Positions 1 through 10,078 of a stretch of DNA of 64,000 bases are shown here, piece by piece. Below the pieces are notes generated by a model. The model worked only from the letters and a program-made list of their open reading frames with translations. It did no database searches and was not told where the DNA came from. Where the stretch lies: NCBI GenBank assembly GCA_951812645.1, contig CATOSM010000001.1, positions 103,560-167,559 on the forward strand. Reading direction: 5' to 3'. Origin of the DNA: an uncultured Candidatus Nitrosopumilus sp. (lineage in GTDB: Archaea > Thermoproteota > Nitrososphaeria > Nitrososphaerales > Nitrosopumilaceae). The translations under genes were made by a program, and so were the position numbers. Every line of letters starts with the position of its first letter. The stretch's first letter is position 1.

Positions 1-2164
1 AAGAATAGAGGGATGGATAGGCAAGCTTGGACTGAAAGACACAGTCAGAGTAGTCCCGATGATGGGCGGCAGTGTGGATAAAGATTACATAATGCATCCA
101 GAAGAAAACATGATAGTCGTAGGCACCCAAGACATGCTTCTCTCAAGGGCCCTTAACAGAGGCTATGCCGCAAGCCCGTATCAGTGGCCAAGGGATTTTG
201 GATTGCTAAACAACGACTGTCTGTGGATAATGGATGAAATCCAGCTTATGCGCAATGGTCTTGCAACATCTGTACAGTTAGAGGCATTCAGAAGCAAAAT
301 GGGGACATATGGGCCGCACAAGACAGTGTGGATGTCTGCAACAGTAAACCCCCAATGGCTAGACACAATAGATTTTGACAGTAAGAAATGCATGCAGTTT
401 GAATTAAGCGACAAGGATTCAAAGAATAAAGAACTTGAAAAGAGAAACAAGGCCAACAAGAAACTTGTGGAGATGAATCTTACCATAAGCGAGGATAATT
501 ACACAAAAAGTGACGTGGCACTGATTAAAGAAAAGCATGTTGATGGAACAGTAACCCTGATCATAGTCAATACAGTAAAGAGGGCACAGAGTATGTTCAA
601 AGAGATTAAAAAAAGCATGGGGAATGACTGCATGCTGATACATTCAAGATTTAGAAAAAGCGAGAGAGAAAAGTTGAATGCACAGTTGGAAGAAATAGCA
701 AAATCAGTTGGAAAAAACATGATAATCGTATCCACTCAGGTAATTGAGGCAGGGGTAGACATATCTGCCAAGACAATGATTACAGAGATTGCACCATGGC
801 CAAGTTTGGTGCAAAGATTTGGAAGGTGTAACAGAAAAGGTGATCATGACGAGTCTACAATCAACATAATAAAATTGGATCCAAAGAGGTACAAACCGTA
901 TGAGGATGAGGACATGAAAGATGCTTTGGAGATACTGGCACAAAAATACAACCGTTCGGTATCACCGGCCACAATAGGATCACAGGAAAAAGAGATCATG
1001 CATGAATCCGTGATTAGGGAGCCGGACATTATAGGCCTGTTTGATACGAGTCCGGACACGTCTGGAAATTACACGGATATTTCCATGTATGTCCGATCAT
1101 TTGAAGAATCCGCAGACGTATCGGTTATTTGGCGAAACTGGGACAGGAAGAAGTCTCATCCTCCAAAACACAGGATATCATATGGTGAGATGTGCAGCGT
1201 ACCAATACATGAAATAAAGAACTTTAAAACCAAACAGGGAAGGGATATCTATGCATTTAATGCCCAAGACGGAGTGTGGGAAAATGCTAAGACTGTACAC
1301 GCAGGGCAAAGGATTTTGATTCATAGTGATGATGGAGGATACTCTATGGAATTAGGATGGTATCCAACACACACTGAAAGTATAGAAGTGCAAGACGAAA
1401 ACAAACAAGACGAAAACAAACAAGACGAAGAAGGGGGGAATGACGATATCACATCGTACAGTACAAAATGGGTTACGCTAAACGATCACACACAAAACGT
1501 AATCCAAGAAACAGAAACGATAACAAAGAATATCCCTTATCTTGATGAGTTAGAGTCTGCTTTGCTAAGTGTTGCACGATACCACGACATTGGGAAAGCA
1601 CATCACGTATTTCAAAAGACAATGATAAAAAATACAAAAAAAGAGTTGGAGTCATGCGAGGATTACTGGGCAAAGAGAGGTGAAAAGAGCAGATCATATC
1701 ACGGTGTTGACAACTATCGTCATGAGGCAATAAGCGCTTTGGCAGTACTGGAGATATATCCAAAACTATCAAGGTTGGAGCTTGTAGCATACCTGATTGC
1801 ATCACATCATGGAAAAGTTCGAATGTCCATGAGGACAATGCCTACAAAAAGAAACAGAGAAAAACATGGCAGGAGGTATCTTTTAGGAATAGACATGGAA
1901 AATGGAGAAACGGTGCCGATATTTTTGTCAGATAAGAACCTAAAAACAAAAAACAGCAAGAAAGAGATCATCAAAGAAACGGTGCCCAAAGAGGCAAGGA
2001 TAACTGTAGATATTGCAAGGGTTGGAAATACAGATGATGGAGGGCAGTCATGGCTGCAAATCACATTAAATTTGCTAAAAGACCACGGGCCATTCAAATT
2101 AGCGTTTCTTGAGGCAATAATTCGTGCAGCAGACACCAGAGCAAGTGCAAAGGAGAGTAAGTGA
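1..2164 (+). CDS. cas3: Cas3 helicase-nuclease, type I-G form (5' partial)
   Basis: This is the target-degrading helicase-nuclease recruited by the Cascade complex. The reading frame is open from base 2, so the start and the Walker A motif lie before the window. Visible helicase parts are a DEIQ motif II (233-244), a STQVIEAGVDI segment (about 730-762) and a QRFGRCNRKG motif VI (about 811-840). The HD nuclease domain is C-terminal, with YHDIGKAH near 1580 and ASHHGK near 1800. A C-terminal HD is characteristic of the I-G (old I-U) subtype, whereas other Cas3 proteins carry it at the N-terminus. A low-complexity DENKQ repeat (three 15-bp units near 1389-1430) links helicase and HD regions. The stop lies 4 bases before the csx17 start, so the two are probably one operon. 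Confidence 0.9.
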   Translation, partial: RIEGWIGKLGLKDTVRVVPMMGGSVDKDYIMHPEENMIVVGTQDMLLSRALNRGYAASPYQWPRDFGLLNNDCLWIMDEIQLMRNGLATSVQLEAFRSKMGTYGPHKTVWMSATVNPQWLDTIDFDSKKCMQFELSDKDSKNKELEKRNKANKKLVEMNLTISEDNYTKSDVALIKEKHVDGTVTLIIVNTVKRAQSMFKEIKKSMGNDCMLIHSRFRKSEREKLNAQLEEIAKSVGKNMIIVSTQVIEAGVDISAKTMITEIAPWPSLVQRFGRCNRKGDHDESTINIIKLDPKRYKPYEDEDMKDALEILAQKYNRSVSPATIGSQEKEIMHESVIREPDIIGLFDTSPDTSGNYTDISMYVRSFEESADVSVIWRNWDRKKSHPPKHRISYGEMCSVPIHEIKNFKTKQGRDIYAFNAQDGVWENAKTVHAGQRILIHSDDGGYSMELGWYPTHTESIEVQDENKQDENKQDEEGGNDDITSYSTKWVTLNDHTQNVIQETETITKNIPYLDELESALLSVARYHDIGKAHHVFQKTMIKNTKKELESCEDYWAKRGEKSRSYHGVDNYRHEAISALAVLEIYPKLSRLELVAYLIASHHGKVRMSMRTMPTKRNREKHGRRYLLGIDMENGETVPIFLSDKNLKTKNSKKEIIKETVPKEARITVDIARVGNTDDGGQSWLQITLNLLKDHGPFKLAFLEAIIRAADTRASAKESK

Positions 2165-2168
2165 GGAA

Positions 2169-4367
2169 ATGTTGAACAAGATACGGCTTGATGGTTGCTC
2201 GCCCAATCCACTAGCATCTAATCTAAAGGCGTTGGGAATATTTCGCATCATGGCAGAACAGGCAGATCCTGATGTAACGGCCTACTGGGAAGGAGATGTT
2301 TTTGTGCTGCAGACAAAAATGACACAGGGGGAATTAATCGAATTCTTTTTGGAAAGATATGCTCCTACGCCATTTGTATCGCCTTGGAATAATGGTAGCG
2401 GCTTTTATGATGATAAAAAAAACATTATTGATGAGATAAAAGAATCCAAAGATGAGAGATTGGAGGAATACAGAAAAATTCTAAACCAGTGCCAAGAGAT
2501 CTTGAAGGACATGTCTCCAGAATACGCAGAGTTTATCAAAAGAAGAGATCAGAACATAAAAGAAGGCTCGCCAAAAGACGGATCCTTAAAAGAAGACTCT
2601 AAAAAAATCAGAATAAACGATGAGAAGAAAAAAAAACTATTATTAAGGCAATGCCGCAACAGGCTAGACAACAGTGTTGTTCCATGGATGGATACGGCAT
2701 ATGTTGTAACCTCTGCCAAACCCACGTTTGGGCCAATATTGGGTTCTGGTGGAAATGACGGAAACATGGATTTTTCAAGCAATTTCATGGAGTGGATAAA
2801 CAGATTAATCAATCACACAGAACATGCAGAATTAAAGGAGGGTATCAGTAATTCCTTTTTCAATACCACGACAAAATTAGAATCTGGGAGTTTTGGATAT
2901 TTTCATCCTGGTGCATACACAAGTGAATCAGTAAATGGAAACAAAACCACCTTTGTGAATCCTTGGGATTACATACTCACTATGGAGGGGACAGTGATCT
3001 TTGCAGGAAGCATATCACGCCGTTCAAATTCAAGGCGTGCAGCATTTCCATTTAGCACGGATTCATCTACTGCAGGATATGGAACTGCATGTGAAGAAAA
3101 GACCAGAGGTGAGATCTGGATACCACTATGGAAAAATCCTGCCACATATGATGAAATAAAATACACCTTTAACGAAGGAAGGGGACAGACATCATCAAAG
3201 AATTCTAATTCAGGGGTAGATTTTGCCAAAGCAATAGCAAGTTTAGGAACAGAACGAGGGTTGTCGGAGTTTCAGAGATTTGGGCTATTTGAAAGAAAGG
3301 GGCAAGCATATTTTGCAAACAGCATAGGTAGAATAAGGACAAATGATGAGCCAAATGTGGAATTATTTTCAGACATAGAGGGATGGATTAACCGGATTCG
3401 TCAAATACACGATGGAGCAAAAAAGTCATCCAAATCCATAGACTCGCTGTTGCGGAGCATAGATAATGCAATCATAAAGTTTTGCACGTACGGCACATCG
3501 ACATACCAGCAAGAGGTTCTGATACTTGTCGGGAAGATGGAAAAGGCAGTATCCCAGTCATCAAACTACAATAATAAGATCGAACCGTTGCCAGAATTGT
3601 CTCACATGTGGATACAGGCGTGTTATGACGGAACGCCTGAATTCAGGCTTGCAGTGTCGCTTGCATCAATGTCGGCAGGAAGCCAAAAAAGACTAAGAAT
3701 CAATCTAGAATCTGTCAAGATCAACGGCAACAAAATAGAGTGGAGAGAGAAAAGTCCCAGTATGGTGTGGAGAAACTCGAGTTTAATAAGCAATATGATC
3801 AGGATTTTAGAGCGAAGATGCATGGAGGCACAGATGTCAAAATCCGAAATACCTCTGAATTCCACAATACATGCCCCAATTAAAGACATAGTGGATTTCA
3901 TAGAAGGCAAAATCAACTATCACAGAATATACGATCTGCTACTCCCACTATCCATTGTAAATTACGAGAATGTTCCTCTTCCGGATTATCATAATGAACG
4001 AAAGTTGTGGGATGTGCCGGACTTTGTACCGGAACCGTACATTGTCTTAAAGTCCAACTTTCCTCCAATCTCGTACAAAAATGCAGGCATATCAAAAAAT
4101 GCATTATTTGAACCTTCAGTGCCAAGATTGCTCAAAGCAGGGATGATGGGCAAAGCAGCACATATAACCAGACGCCGTCTTCATATAACAGGATACGGTG
4201 TTAGCACGTATTGCAATGCAACAAATCATGTATCAACTAAACCCAAACATATGATGGATAGGATATCGGCATCGTTGTTATTTCCATCAAGTAAGCAAAA
4301 ACAAGAAGAGATACTTAAAAAAATTCTCAAACAGAATCAGGCTCTGGCAGCCAATACAGTTGGTTAA
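2169..4367 (+). CDS. csx17: Csx17/Cas8 large subunit of type I-G Cascade
   Basis: This is the large subunit of the interference complex, expected to recognise the PAM and recruit Cas3. The N-terminus LRLDGCSPNPLASNLKALG-like (here IRLDGCSPNPL..LKALGIFR) followed by DVFVLQ is the family signature. The 732-residue length fits Csx17. The frame is open back to 2124 inside cas3, but the ATG at 2169 places the family N-terminus correctly and follows the cas3 stop by 4 bases, so I chose it. A central acidic/lysine-rich stretch (about residues 130-170) looks like a linker. Downstream, the operon is broken by an IS5-like element and a dead transposase before csb1. Csb1 and Csb2 therefore may no longer share a transcript with cas3-csx17. 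Confidence 0.85.
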   Translation: MLNKIRLDGCSPNPLASNLKALGIFRIMAEQADPDVTAYWEGDVFVLQTKMTQGELIEFFLERYAPTPFVSPWNNGSGFYDDKKNIIDEIKESKDERLEEYRKILNQCQEILKDMSPEYAEFIKRRDQNIKEGSPKDGSLKEDSKKIRINDEKKKKLLLRQCRNRLDNSVVPWMDTAYVVTSAKPTFGPILGSGGNDGNMDFSSNFMEWINRLINHTEHAELKEGISNSFFNTTTKLESGSFGYFHPGAYTSESVNGNKTTFVNPWDYILTMEGTVIFAGSISRRSNSRRAAFPFSTDSSTAGYGTACEEKTRGEIWIPLWKNPATYDEIKYTFNEGRGQTSSKNSNSGVDFAKAIASLGTERGLSEFQRFGLFERKGQAYFANSIGRIRTNDEPNVELFSDIEGWINRIRQIHDGAKKSSKSIDSLLRSIDNAIIKFCTYGTSTYQQEVLILVGKMEKAVSQSSNYNNKIEPLPELSHMWIQACYDGTPEFRLAVSLASMSAGSQKRLRINLESVKINGNKIEWREKSPSMVWRNSSLISNMIRILERRCMEAQMSKSEIPLNSTIHAPIKDIVDFIEGKINYHRIYDLLLPLSIVNYENVPLPDYHNERKLWDVPDFVPEPYIVLKSNFPPISYKNAGISKNALFEPSVPRLLKAGMMGKAAHITRRRLHITGYGVSTYCNATNHVSTKPKHMMDRISASLLFPSSKQKQEEILKKILKQNQALAANTVG

Positions 4368-4466
4368 GACACAAATCCAGATTACTAGAAACCATCAAGA
4401 TTTTACCTGATTATTCATCAAACTAATCATCGAGGTCTACATCAGCAGTTGCATATTTCTTGGCCT

Positions 4467-4544
4467 TGTAGAAACCACTCGTTTTTGACCCGTTTGTGAT
4501 CAATTCTAGCTGACTCTGATCTGCCTAAAATGCGGGCTTTACCC
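4467..4544. repeat. Direct repeat, left copy flanking the IS
   Basis: About 80 bp with roughly 80% identity to 5597-5676, same orientation. Both begin TGTAGAAACCACTC and end near ATGCGGGYTTTRCCC. The IS5-like element (4583-5457) lies between them. The remainder of 4368-4583 holds no gene that I can see. Confidence 0.6.
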
Positions 4545-4582
4545 TGATTATTTTGCTAAAGCAATATTTGATTTATTATCAT

Positions 4583-5457
4583 CAACTTATCTTAAAACTA
4601 ACCCTTTGGACAATATTTAAGGATTATTTGGATCTATGAACTGTTAGTTTCCAAACTGTACATGAAATTCACCGAGATAACAGACAGCGGGACATGATGG
4701 AACAGTTGTTGCCAAAACCTGCCGCCACAGGACGCCCAAGAGGCAACGACCCAATGGTTTTAAACGGAATCATCTGCGTGCCGGTTTCCGGATGCAGGTC
4801 GAGTGAGATGCCAAAAACATTGCTGATGGTTCAACTGCCAATCCAAGGCCAAGAAGATGGCAGGAGTTTGGCATATGGAAAAGGATTCTGGGACGTGCAG
4901 TCAAATCCGCACACAAATCGGGCAGGATTGACCTGCAAAAAATATCAGCTGATTCATCGTCAGTTCCCTCCAAAAAGGGGGCGATGTGATCGGATTTGAC
5001 GGGTTCAAGAGAGTCACGGGCACGAAATTACATGTTGCAGTGGATGGCAGTGGATGGCACCGGCCTGCCAGCATCAACTGTAAGAGCCCTGCAGACATTC
5101 ACGACAGTACGAAATTTGCAAATGTGATGGAATCAATTTCGGATTTTGCAGATGATTCCATGATGGAACAAACAGTTTCAGTCTATGCAGACATGGGATA
5201 CGATTCAAAACCAATCCGCAGTTATGCAAGATCAAGAAACGTCATTCCGTGCATTCCTTTTGGAAAAAACAGCAGGACGGCAAGTGATGATGCATACAAG
5301 GACAGTTACGACAGGACAAGGTTTGTAGCGGAACGGTTCTTTGCCTGGCTGAAAAACGGGTTTCATAGAACAAGATATGAAAGAAACGCAGGAAATTATC
5401 TCGGGTTGGTTAACATTGCGTCATTTTTGACGTATTGCAGGGTTTTAAGATGAGTTG
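4583..5457 (+). mobile_element. IS5-like element, family 1, copy A
   Basis: About 870 bp with imperfect terminal inverted repeats, left AACTTATCTTAAAAC from 4584 and right complement AACTCATCTTAAAACC ending at 5456. The flanking triplets CAT (4580-4582) and GAT (5458-5460) differ by one base and may be a decayed 3-bp target duplication. The same element recurs at 19671-20541 and about 57175-58046. It sits between csx17 and csb1 and splits the cas operon. Confidence 0.85.
4694..5453 (+). pseudogene. IS5-family DDE transposase, frameshifted (copy A)
   Basis: Reads as two pieces: an N-terminal half (LLPKPAATGRPRGND, about 4694 to 4980) and a C-terminal half from 4986 (VIGFDGFKRVTGTKLHVAVD to CRVLR). 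The catalytic region of the second half is visible, with YADMGYDSKP and RFVAERFFAWLKNGF. Between the halves lies the A5G5 run at about 4975 where the family is expected to shift -1. Copy A also carries an extra frameshift near 4815 relative to copies B and C. A 10-bp tandem duplication near 5040 disrupts the segment after KLHVAVD. It is probably inactive. Confidence 0.8.
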
Positions 5458-5596
5458 GATATTTATTTAAAGACGTGTAGGTAAACCTGTACGTTAAATT
5501 TTGAATAAACTGCCCATATTTGTCGTATTGGCTGACGTTGTTGGGTATGAGGTTTATCTTACAACAGAAGAATTTAAGATAAATGATCCTGTTGGT

Positions 5597-5676
5597 TCTG
5601 TAGAAACCACTCATTTTGACCCATTAATCATCAATTCTAGCTGATTCTGTTCTGGCTGAAATGCGGGTTTTGCCCC
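5597..5676. repeat. Direct repeat, right copy flanking the IS
   Basis: Partner of 4467-4544. It may be a terminal segment of the older IS4-like element whose transposase remnant follows. The stretch 5677-5930 shows no other gene. Confidence 0.55.
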
Positions 5677-5979
5677 ACAGTATGATGCATGATCTCCCTT
5701 ATGTGCCAGATTCTAAAGAAAATGAGCGTTGCGTCGTTTTTGCACCCAAAATCAAAGCACGCATTTTCAACACATCATCGTACTGCAGGTACTCAGACAG
5801 TGCGAGTCAAGACTACGAGTAATTTGTTGAACGGATATGAGTTGAAACTGAAATTGCAACTCCATTGTAGCCAAAGGCAGTTCCATATTTTACAGCACTG
5901 CAAAAGGTAGCAGTACAAACCAACGAGGGATTGCATATTGCAATATGACTATTCATCCAAATTACATCACCTAGAAAAA

Positions 5980-6710
5980 TATTTGCAGGAATTGATGCGA
6001 CTGGATTTGAAAACATACTTGCTGCCACTTTGAAATCTTTTGTGCACATCTTCGATCTTTGATATTGTTGGGTATATTTCAAAACAAACGTGCTGTTGCC
6101 CTTCTTTCTACCTCTTTGACCTATTCCTACAGGTGCAATCTCAGGCACTCATTTGCCAGTGTCTGCAGAATCAGACATGAAATCACAACTAATCTGTGCA
6201 ATTGTGATTCAGTATCATACCGTATCTCATGACAGCAGAAATTTTTCAAGACTGTTCTGACAAACGTCTGGAACCTTTCCAATGAGTACCGTGATGCGTT
6301 ACAAGGGATATGATGCAGAATCAGTTTACGAGAGAATCAGTTTACGAGAAAATCCGAGGCAGGACATTCTCCCAGTGATTCCGGTAGGGAGAGGGGGAGA
6401 AGATACGGATGGCTCAATCAAGGACAAATACGGAAAAACGATGAGAAGAGAATTTGACATAATTATCTGCTCTCAGAGAGACAAAACTGAAGCAATGTCT
6501 TCCGTAATCAGTTCTGTTGGGCCGCGTGCAAACGGTGTCCTTGTCTCAGAGAGACAAAACTGAAGCAATGTCTTCCGTAATGAGGAGAATATTCGGATCA
6601 GAGTCAGAGCCACACAATAACATCATGAGGACAAAAGAGCTGGTCGTATTGCATACTGGCTTGTTGTCACAGAAAGTACGTATCGTCTTTGTCTTAGTTT
6701 TGTAGATGAT
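5980..6710 (+). pseudogene. IS4-like DDE transposase remnant
   Basis: Frame-hopping translation gives recognisable transposase blocks in order: a GIDATGFEN block near 5985, DMKSQLICAIVI followed by SHDSRNF (about 6175-6250), KGYDAESVYERI (about 6304), and SQRDKTEAMSSVMRRIFGSE (about 6544-6600). These correspond to the DDE core and the terminal glutamate-containing helix of an archaeal IS4-type transposase. Several stops and frameshifts, a 16-bp tandem duplication near 6322-6353 and a larger 73-bp-period duplication (6471-6581) show that it is dead. It lies between the IS copy and csb1. Confidence 0.6.
6471..6581. repeat. 38-bp duplication around a 35-nt insert
   Basis: Two perfect 38-bp copies (6471-6508 and 6544-6581, starting TCTCAGAGAGAC and ending CTTCCGTAAT) flank 35 nt (6509-6543) that do not fit the transposase. 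Removing one copy plus the insert restores a plausible transposase helix (SQRDKTEAMSSVMRRIFG). The layout is repeat-spacer-repeat with a 73-bp period, like a one-spacer CRISPR. Confidence 0.85.
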
Positions 6711-6859
6711 CTCTAGGAATCTACAAATACAAATTGTTTTTATCTGAAGATATGCCTGCAAAGTCAATACAGAAGTAGCAATAGCTTTCAGCAGAACATA
6801 ATTTACAGTAGACAGGACTTGCTGGCAAGCAGTAAGTTAATAAGTAACTATTTTGAATC

Positions 6860-7804
6860 ATGGAGATGGATAGCCTAGACGGATGTAACAGACTTCTTCT
6901 AAAAGTAGAATTGGAGCCAGTTCAAGGGAAAAGATTTCAGCCTACGGGTTTTCCGGATCTAGGCGCAGCAGAGATCCAATTAAACGCAGACAGCAGATCA
7001 TTACTTGTGGAGTCTGCCCAAAGCATGGCAAATCGCTTAGAGGACGTCTGTCTTAATGAAAACAAAGATGATTTTGCAGACCCGTTACAAGGGCTAACAA
7101 TGGTAAGGGTAACAAATAAAGACGGCAAGCATGTCACAAACTCTGTATCAGAGGCACATAGAATATGCTCATATTATATAATTGAGAAGGATACAGAAAT
7201 TAATAAAAAATTAACAGAATTGGAAAACAAGTTTACCAACGGTGTTGACGTAAAAGAGACGGCCAAACTGCTGTTTAGATTGGATGTCAATTCACTACTG
7301 CACGGTATTTGGGCATCTCAGATTAAATCAGGAAGAATAAAGGTTCCACGTGCACTGTCTGCGTTCATTGAGGCAGACAACGTTAATGATGCCATAAGTG
7401 GAGGGGTAAAGTTTGACAATGTGAACCCATCGTCATCCAAAGACGGAGACGGTGGCTCTGAGAAAGGTCAGGGACACATACCATTTTCACGCATAGAATA
7501 CACGTCAGAATCCATTCACGCATACTTTAACCTGGATCTGGAACAGATAAGGAATTACGGTTTGAACAAAGATCAAACGGAATTACTGATAAATATCGCA
7601 TTATGGAAGATAAGAACATTCCTGGAGACAGGGTTAAGATTACGCACCGCATGTGATCTCAAAATAAAGGGGGACGTTACAGTGACAGAGCCCCAAGATT
7701 ATTCTCTTCCAGACAAGGCATCCCTTGATTCAAAAGTCAAGGATCTGATCAAAAAATGCAAGGACAGTTTACCTGAACCAACAATAATCAAACAAAATAA
7801 ATAG
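6860..7804 (+). CDS. csb1: Csb1 (GSU0053 family), Cas7 backbone of type I-G Cascade
   Basis: This is the Cas7-type protein that forms the crRNA-binding filament. The diagnostic N-terminus is LEPVQGKRFQPTGFPDLG followed by LLVESAQSMANRLE. The central part has LLFRLDVNSLLHGIWASQ and RVPRALSAFIEA-like sequence (KVPRALSAFIEA). The length of 314 residues is normal for Csb1. The ATG at 6860 follows an AT-rich stretch with no strong Shine-Dalgarno. csb2 starts 63 bases after the stop, which suggests co-transcription. The insertions upstream mean that it now probably depends on its own promoter. Confidence 0.9.
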   Translation: MEMDSLDGCNRLLLKVELEPVQGKRFQPTGFPDLGAAEIQLNADSRSLLVESAQSMANRLEDVCLNENKDDFADPLQGLTMVRVTNKDGKHVTNSVSEAHRICSYYIIEKDTEINKKLTELENKFTNGVDVKETAKLLFRLDVNSLLHGIWASQIKSGRIKVPRALSAFIEADNVNDAISGGVKFDNVNPSSSKDGDGGSEKGQGHIPFSRIEYTSESIHAYFNLDLEQIRNYGLNKDQTELLINIALWKIRTFLETGLRLRTACDLKIKGDVTVTEPQDYSLPDKASLDSKVKDLIKKCKDSLPEPTIIKQNK

Positions 7805-7866
7805 ATCAGGTAAAGATAAAAAATGTCCTCACCAACACCTGATCCTGTAACGAGGTGTCTTAAGAA

Positions 7867-9294
7867 ATGAGTGAGGAGTACAAGGAAAATACAGGACTTA
7901 CGTTAGAATTCCAGTTTTTAGCAGGACAGTATCATGCCACGCAATGGGGACGCAATGTCAATGAGGGATTGATAGACTGGCCACCATCACCATGGCGTAT
8001 ATTGAGGGCTGTGATTTCAGCATGGAAAACACATGCCAGTGAGATTGAGGATTCCAAGGTAAGGCCGATAATAGAAAATATGTGCAAGTCCCATGTATCG
8101 TTTGAGATCCCAAAGGCAATACAGGCACATACGCGGCATTATATGCCAATCAAAAAAAGCACCGAAAAAGTGATCGACTCGTTTGTAATGACGGATAAAG
8201 GCGAATGCCTTTATGCCCACTGGAACGACTTGAAACTTGAAGAAGAACAAAAGGAAATATTGGGAAGAATAACTGACAAGATAAAATATCTGGGCAGAGC
8301 AGAGTCGTGGTGCAAGGTCCGAATCACAGACAAAGGCATCAACCCAAACTGCGTCCTGTTGGAAGGGGATAATTTTAAAAATAAAGACATAATAGAAGTT
8401 ATCACACCTGCCTCAGATTCAACTTTGGATGATCTGTGCATGAGAGTCTCTGACATGCATGAGAATAAAAAATCACATCCAGACAAAAGTAAATTTGTAC
8501 AGTATGTAAGGGAGCCGGACTGCCTTACGCACGTGCCGACAAACAATGCCAATACAGATACAGGTGTAAAGATAGTCAGATATGTCATCACAGGAAGCGT
8601 GAGGCCAAAAATTACGGAAACAGTCAGAGTAGCTGACATCATCAAAAGGGCCGCAATGTCAGTCTATGGCCAAAACAATAACAAAGAAATATCAGAAACA
8701 CTGTCGGGAAAGGACTCGAATAAAGAGATGCTAAAAGGGCACAGCCATGCGTTTTACCTCCCAACAGATGAAGATAATGACAACATATTGGATCATGTTA
8801 CGATATTTGCAAAAGCGCCGTTTGATGAAAAAGAACTTGGCGCGCTAAACATAATGAACAAAATAAGATACTCGCCAAATCCGTTTGAAGTCATATACGA
8901 GTCACGTGGAAACCTAAAGGATTTTGCTGAAATTCCAATATTGGAATCTTCAAAAAAGTGGGAGACTGTCACGCCGTTTGTACTCAACAAACACACAAAG
9001 TTCAGAGGCAGCAATGGAGAGATTGTCGTAGATGGTCCAGAAGATCAGCTAAGAGATGAGATAAGAAACAGGTTCGGAGACGAAATAAAGGTCAAGAGTC
9101 TAAAAATAGACGGTGCCAAGATCAGGATGAGGACGGGCATAATGCCGATACAGTTCAAGAGGTGGAGAAAGGACAGGCTTCCAGGATTTGGAGCATACAA
9201 TGTCAAGATAGAATTTGACAAGGATATGACAGGGCCGTTGTCTTTCGGGCACGGATCGCACTTTGGTTTGGGCTTGCTTGTTCCTTCCCGGTAG
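7867..9294 (+). CDS. csb2: Csb2 (GSU0054 family), Cas5-Cas6 protein of type I-G
   Basis: In type I-G this single protein combines a Cas5-like N-terminal region and a Cas6-like C-terminal crRNA-processing region. Evidence is the family N-terminus (LEFQFLAGQYHATQWGRN, then DWPPSPWRILRAVISAWK), a central YLGRAESWCKVRI, and a C-terminal WETVTPFVLNKHTKFRG block followed by MPIQFKRWRKDRLPGFGAY and a glycine-rich GPLSFGHGSHFGLGLLVPSR end. The glycine-rich end resembles the G-loop of Cas6 folds. At 475 residues it looks complete. The ATG at 7867 follows an intergenic stretch of 62 bases after csb1. Confidence 0.9.
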   Translation: MSEEYKENTGLTLEFQFLAGQYHATQWGRNVNEGLIDWPPSPWRILRAVISAWKTHASEIEDSKVRPIIENMCKSHVSFEIPKAIQAHTRHYMPIKKSTEKVIDSFVMTDKGECLYAHWNDLKLEEEQKEILGRITDKIKYLGRAESWCKVRITDKGINPNCVLLEGDNFKNKDIIEVITPASDSTLDDLCMRVSDMHENKKSHPDKSKFVQYVREPDCLTHVPTNNANTDTGVKIVRYVITGSVRPKITETVRVADIIKRAAMSVYGQNNNKEISETLSGKDSNKEMLKGHSHAFYLPTDEDNDNILDHVTIFAKAPFDEKELGALNIMNKIRYSPNPFEVIYESRGNLKDFAEIPILESSKKWETVTPFVLNKHTKFRGSNGEIVVDGPEDQLRDEIRNRFGDEIKVKSLKIDGAKIRMRTGIMPIQFKRWRKDRLPGFGAYNVKIEFDKDMTGPLSFGHGSHFGLGLLVPSR

Positions 9295-9364
9295 ACATCG
9301 TTAAGGCATCCAAAGACATCGAATTTTCACGACCCTCCCTAGAGTACGCAGCCGGCTGTGTTAC

Positions 9365-10078
9365 ATGGGTGGCTTTTACACGAACATAACAAGATATAGG
9401 CAAAAAACAGAGTCAAAGACGGTGATTACAATCAGCATCAGATTCACAACAGGCAGGTACTATGCCCGGCCGTGGACGGCAAATAAGGGAAGCACAGTAG
9501 AATGGCCTCCATCACCGTACAGGCTGCTTCGGGCAATTGTAGCATCATGGAAGTACAATGCCCCGCATATCGGCGAGGAGCACATACGTGGACTGATCAG
9601 AAAGTTGGCATCTGGCAGTCCTGAGTTCCATCTGCCACCGATGATATCGGGATACGAGCATGGCATCGGCCCAACACGTGATGACAGAAGCCACAAAGCA
9701 TGCCCATACGGCACAATATGCGGGGAAGAACCAGTCCAGTTCATCTGGACTGATCTTAGCATGGACTGCGAAGAGGCAAAAACCCTGCAAGAGATACTTG
9801 AAAACATCCTTTACTTTGGAAAGACCAAATCCTGGTGCAGTATGACGCTTGATGGCAATGCAAGAGCCTCAAACTGCACGCCTCAGCGTAGGGACGCAAG
9901 CTCAGGCATTACAAGGAAGAACACAAGGGATGTTGCGGTCGTATTGCCCAAGCCGGACATCACACTGGATGACATCTATACGACTCGCAACAATCTTCGC
10001 AAAAATGAGGGGGCGTATCCAGACGGATCACAGGTAGTGCGGTACCTGATGGAAAACAGCCGGCATGTACCAGGATAA
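9365..10078 (+). pseudogene. Second Csb2-like gene, truncated to the Cas5-like half
   Basis: A diverged second copy of the Csb2 N-terminus: FTTGRYYARPWTANKG, EWPPSPYRLLRAIVASWK, ILYFGKTKSWCSMTL, then YLMENSRHVPG and a stop. It aligns with csb2 up to LTHVP and ends there, about half the normal length. The stop codon is the TAA inside the first repeat of the CRISPR-like unit, so truncation and repeat share a junction. The genuine start may be the GTG at about 9421 (VITISIRFTTG), not the ATG at 9365. It could be a remnant of a second effector cassette or a separately expressed Cas5-like fragment; I favour a remnant. Confidence 0.75.

Noticed and set aside
1389..1430. Three 15-bp repeats in cas3
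   Set aside because: In-frame low-complexity linker (DENKQ); not related to the 73-bp-period duplications.
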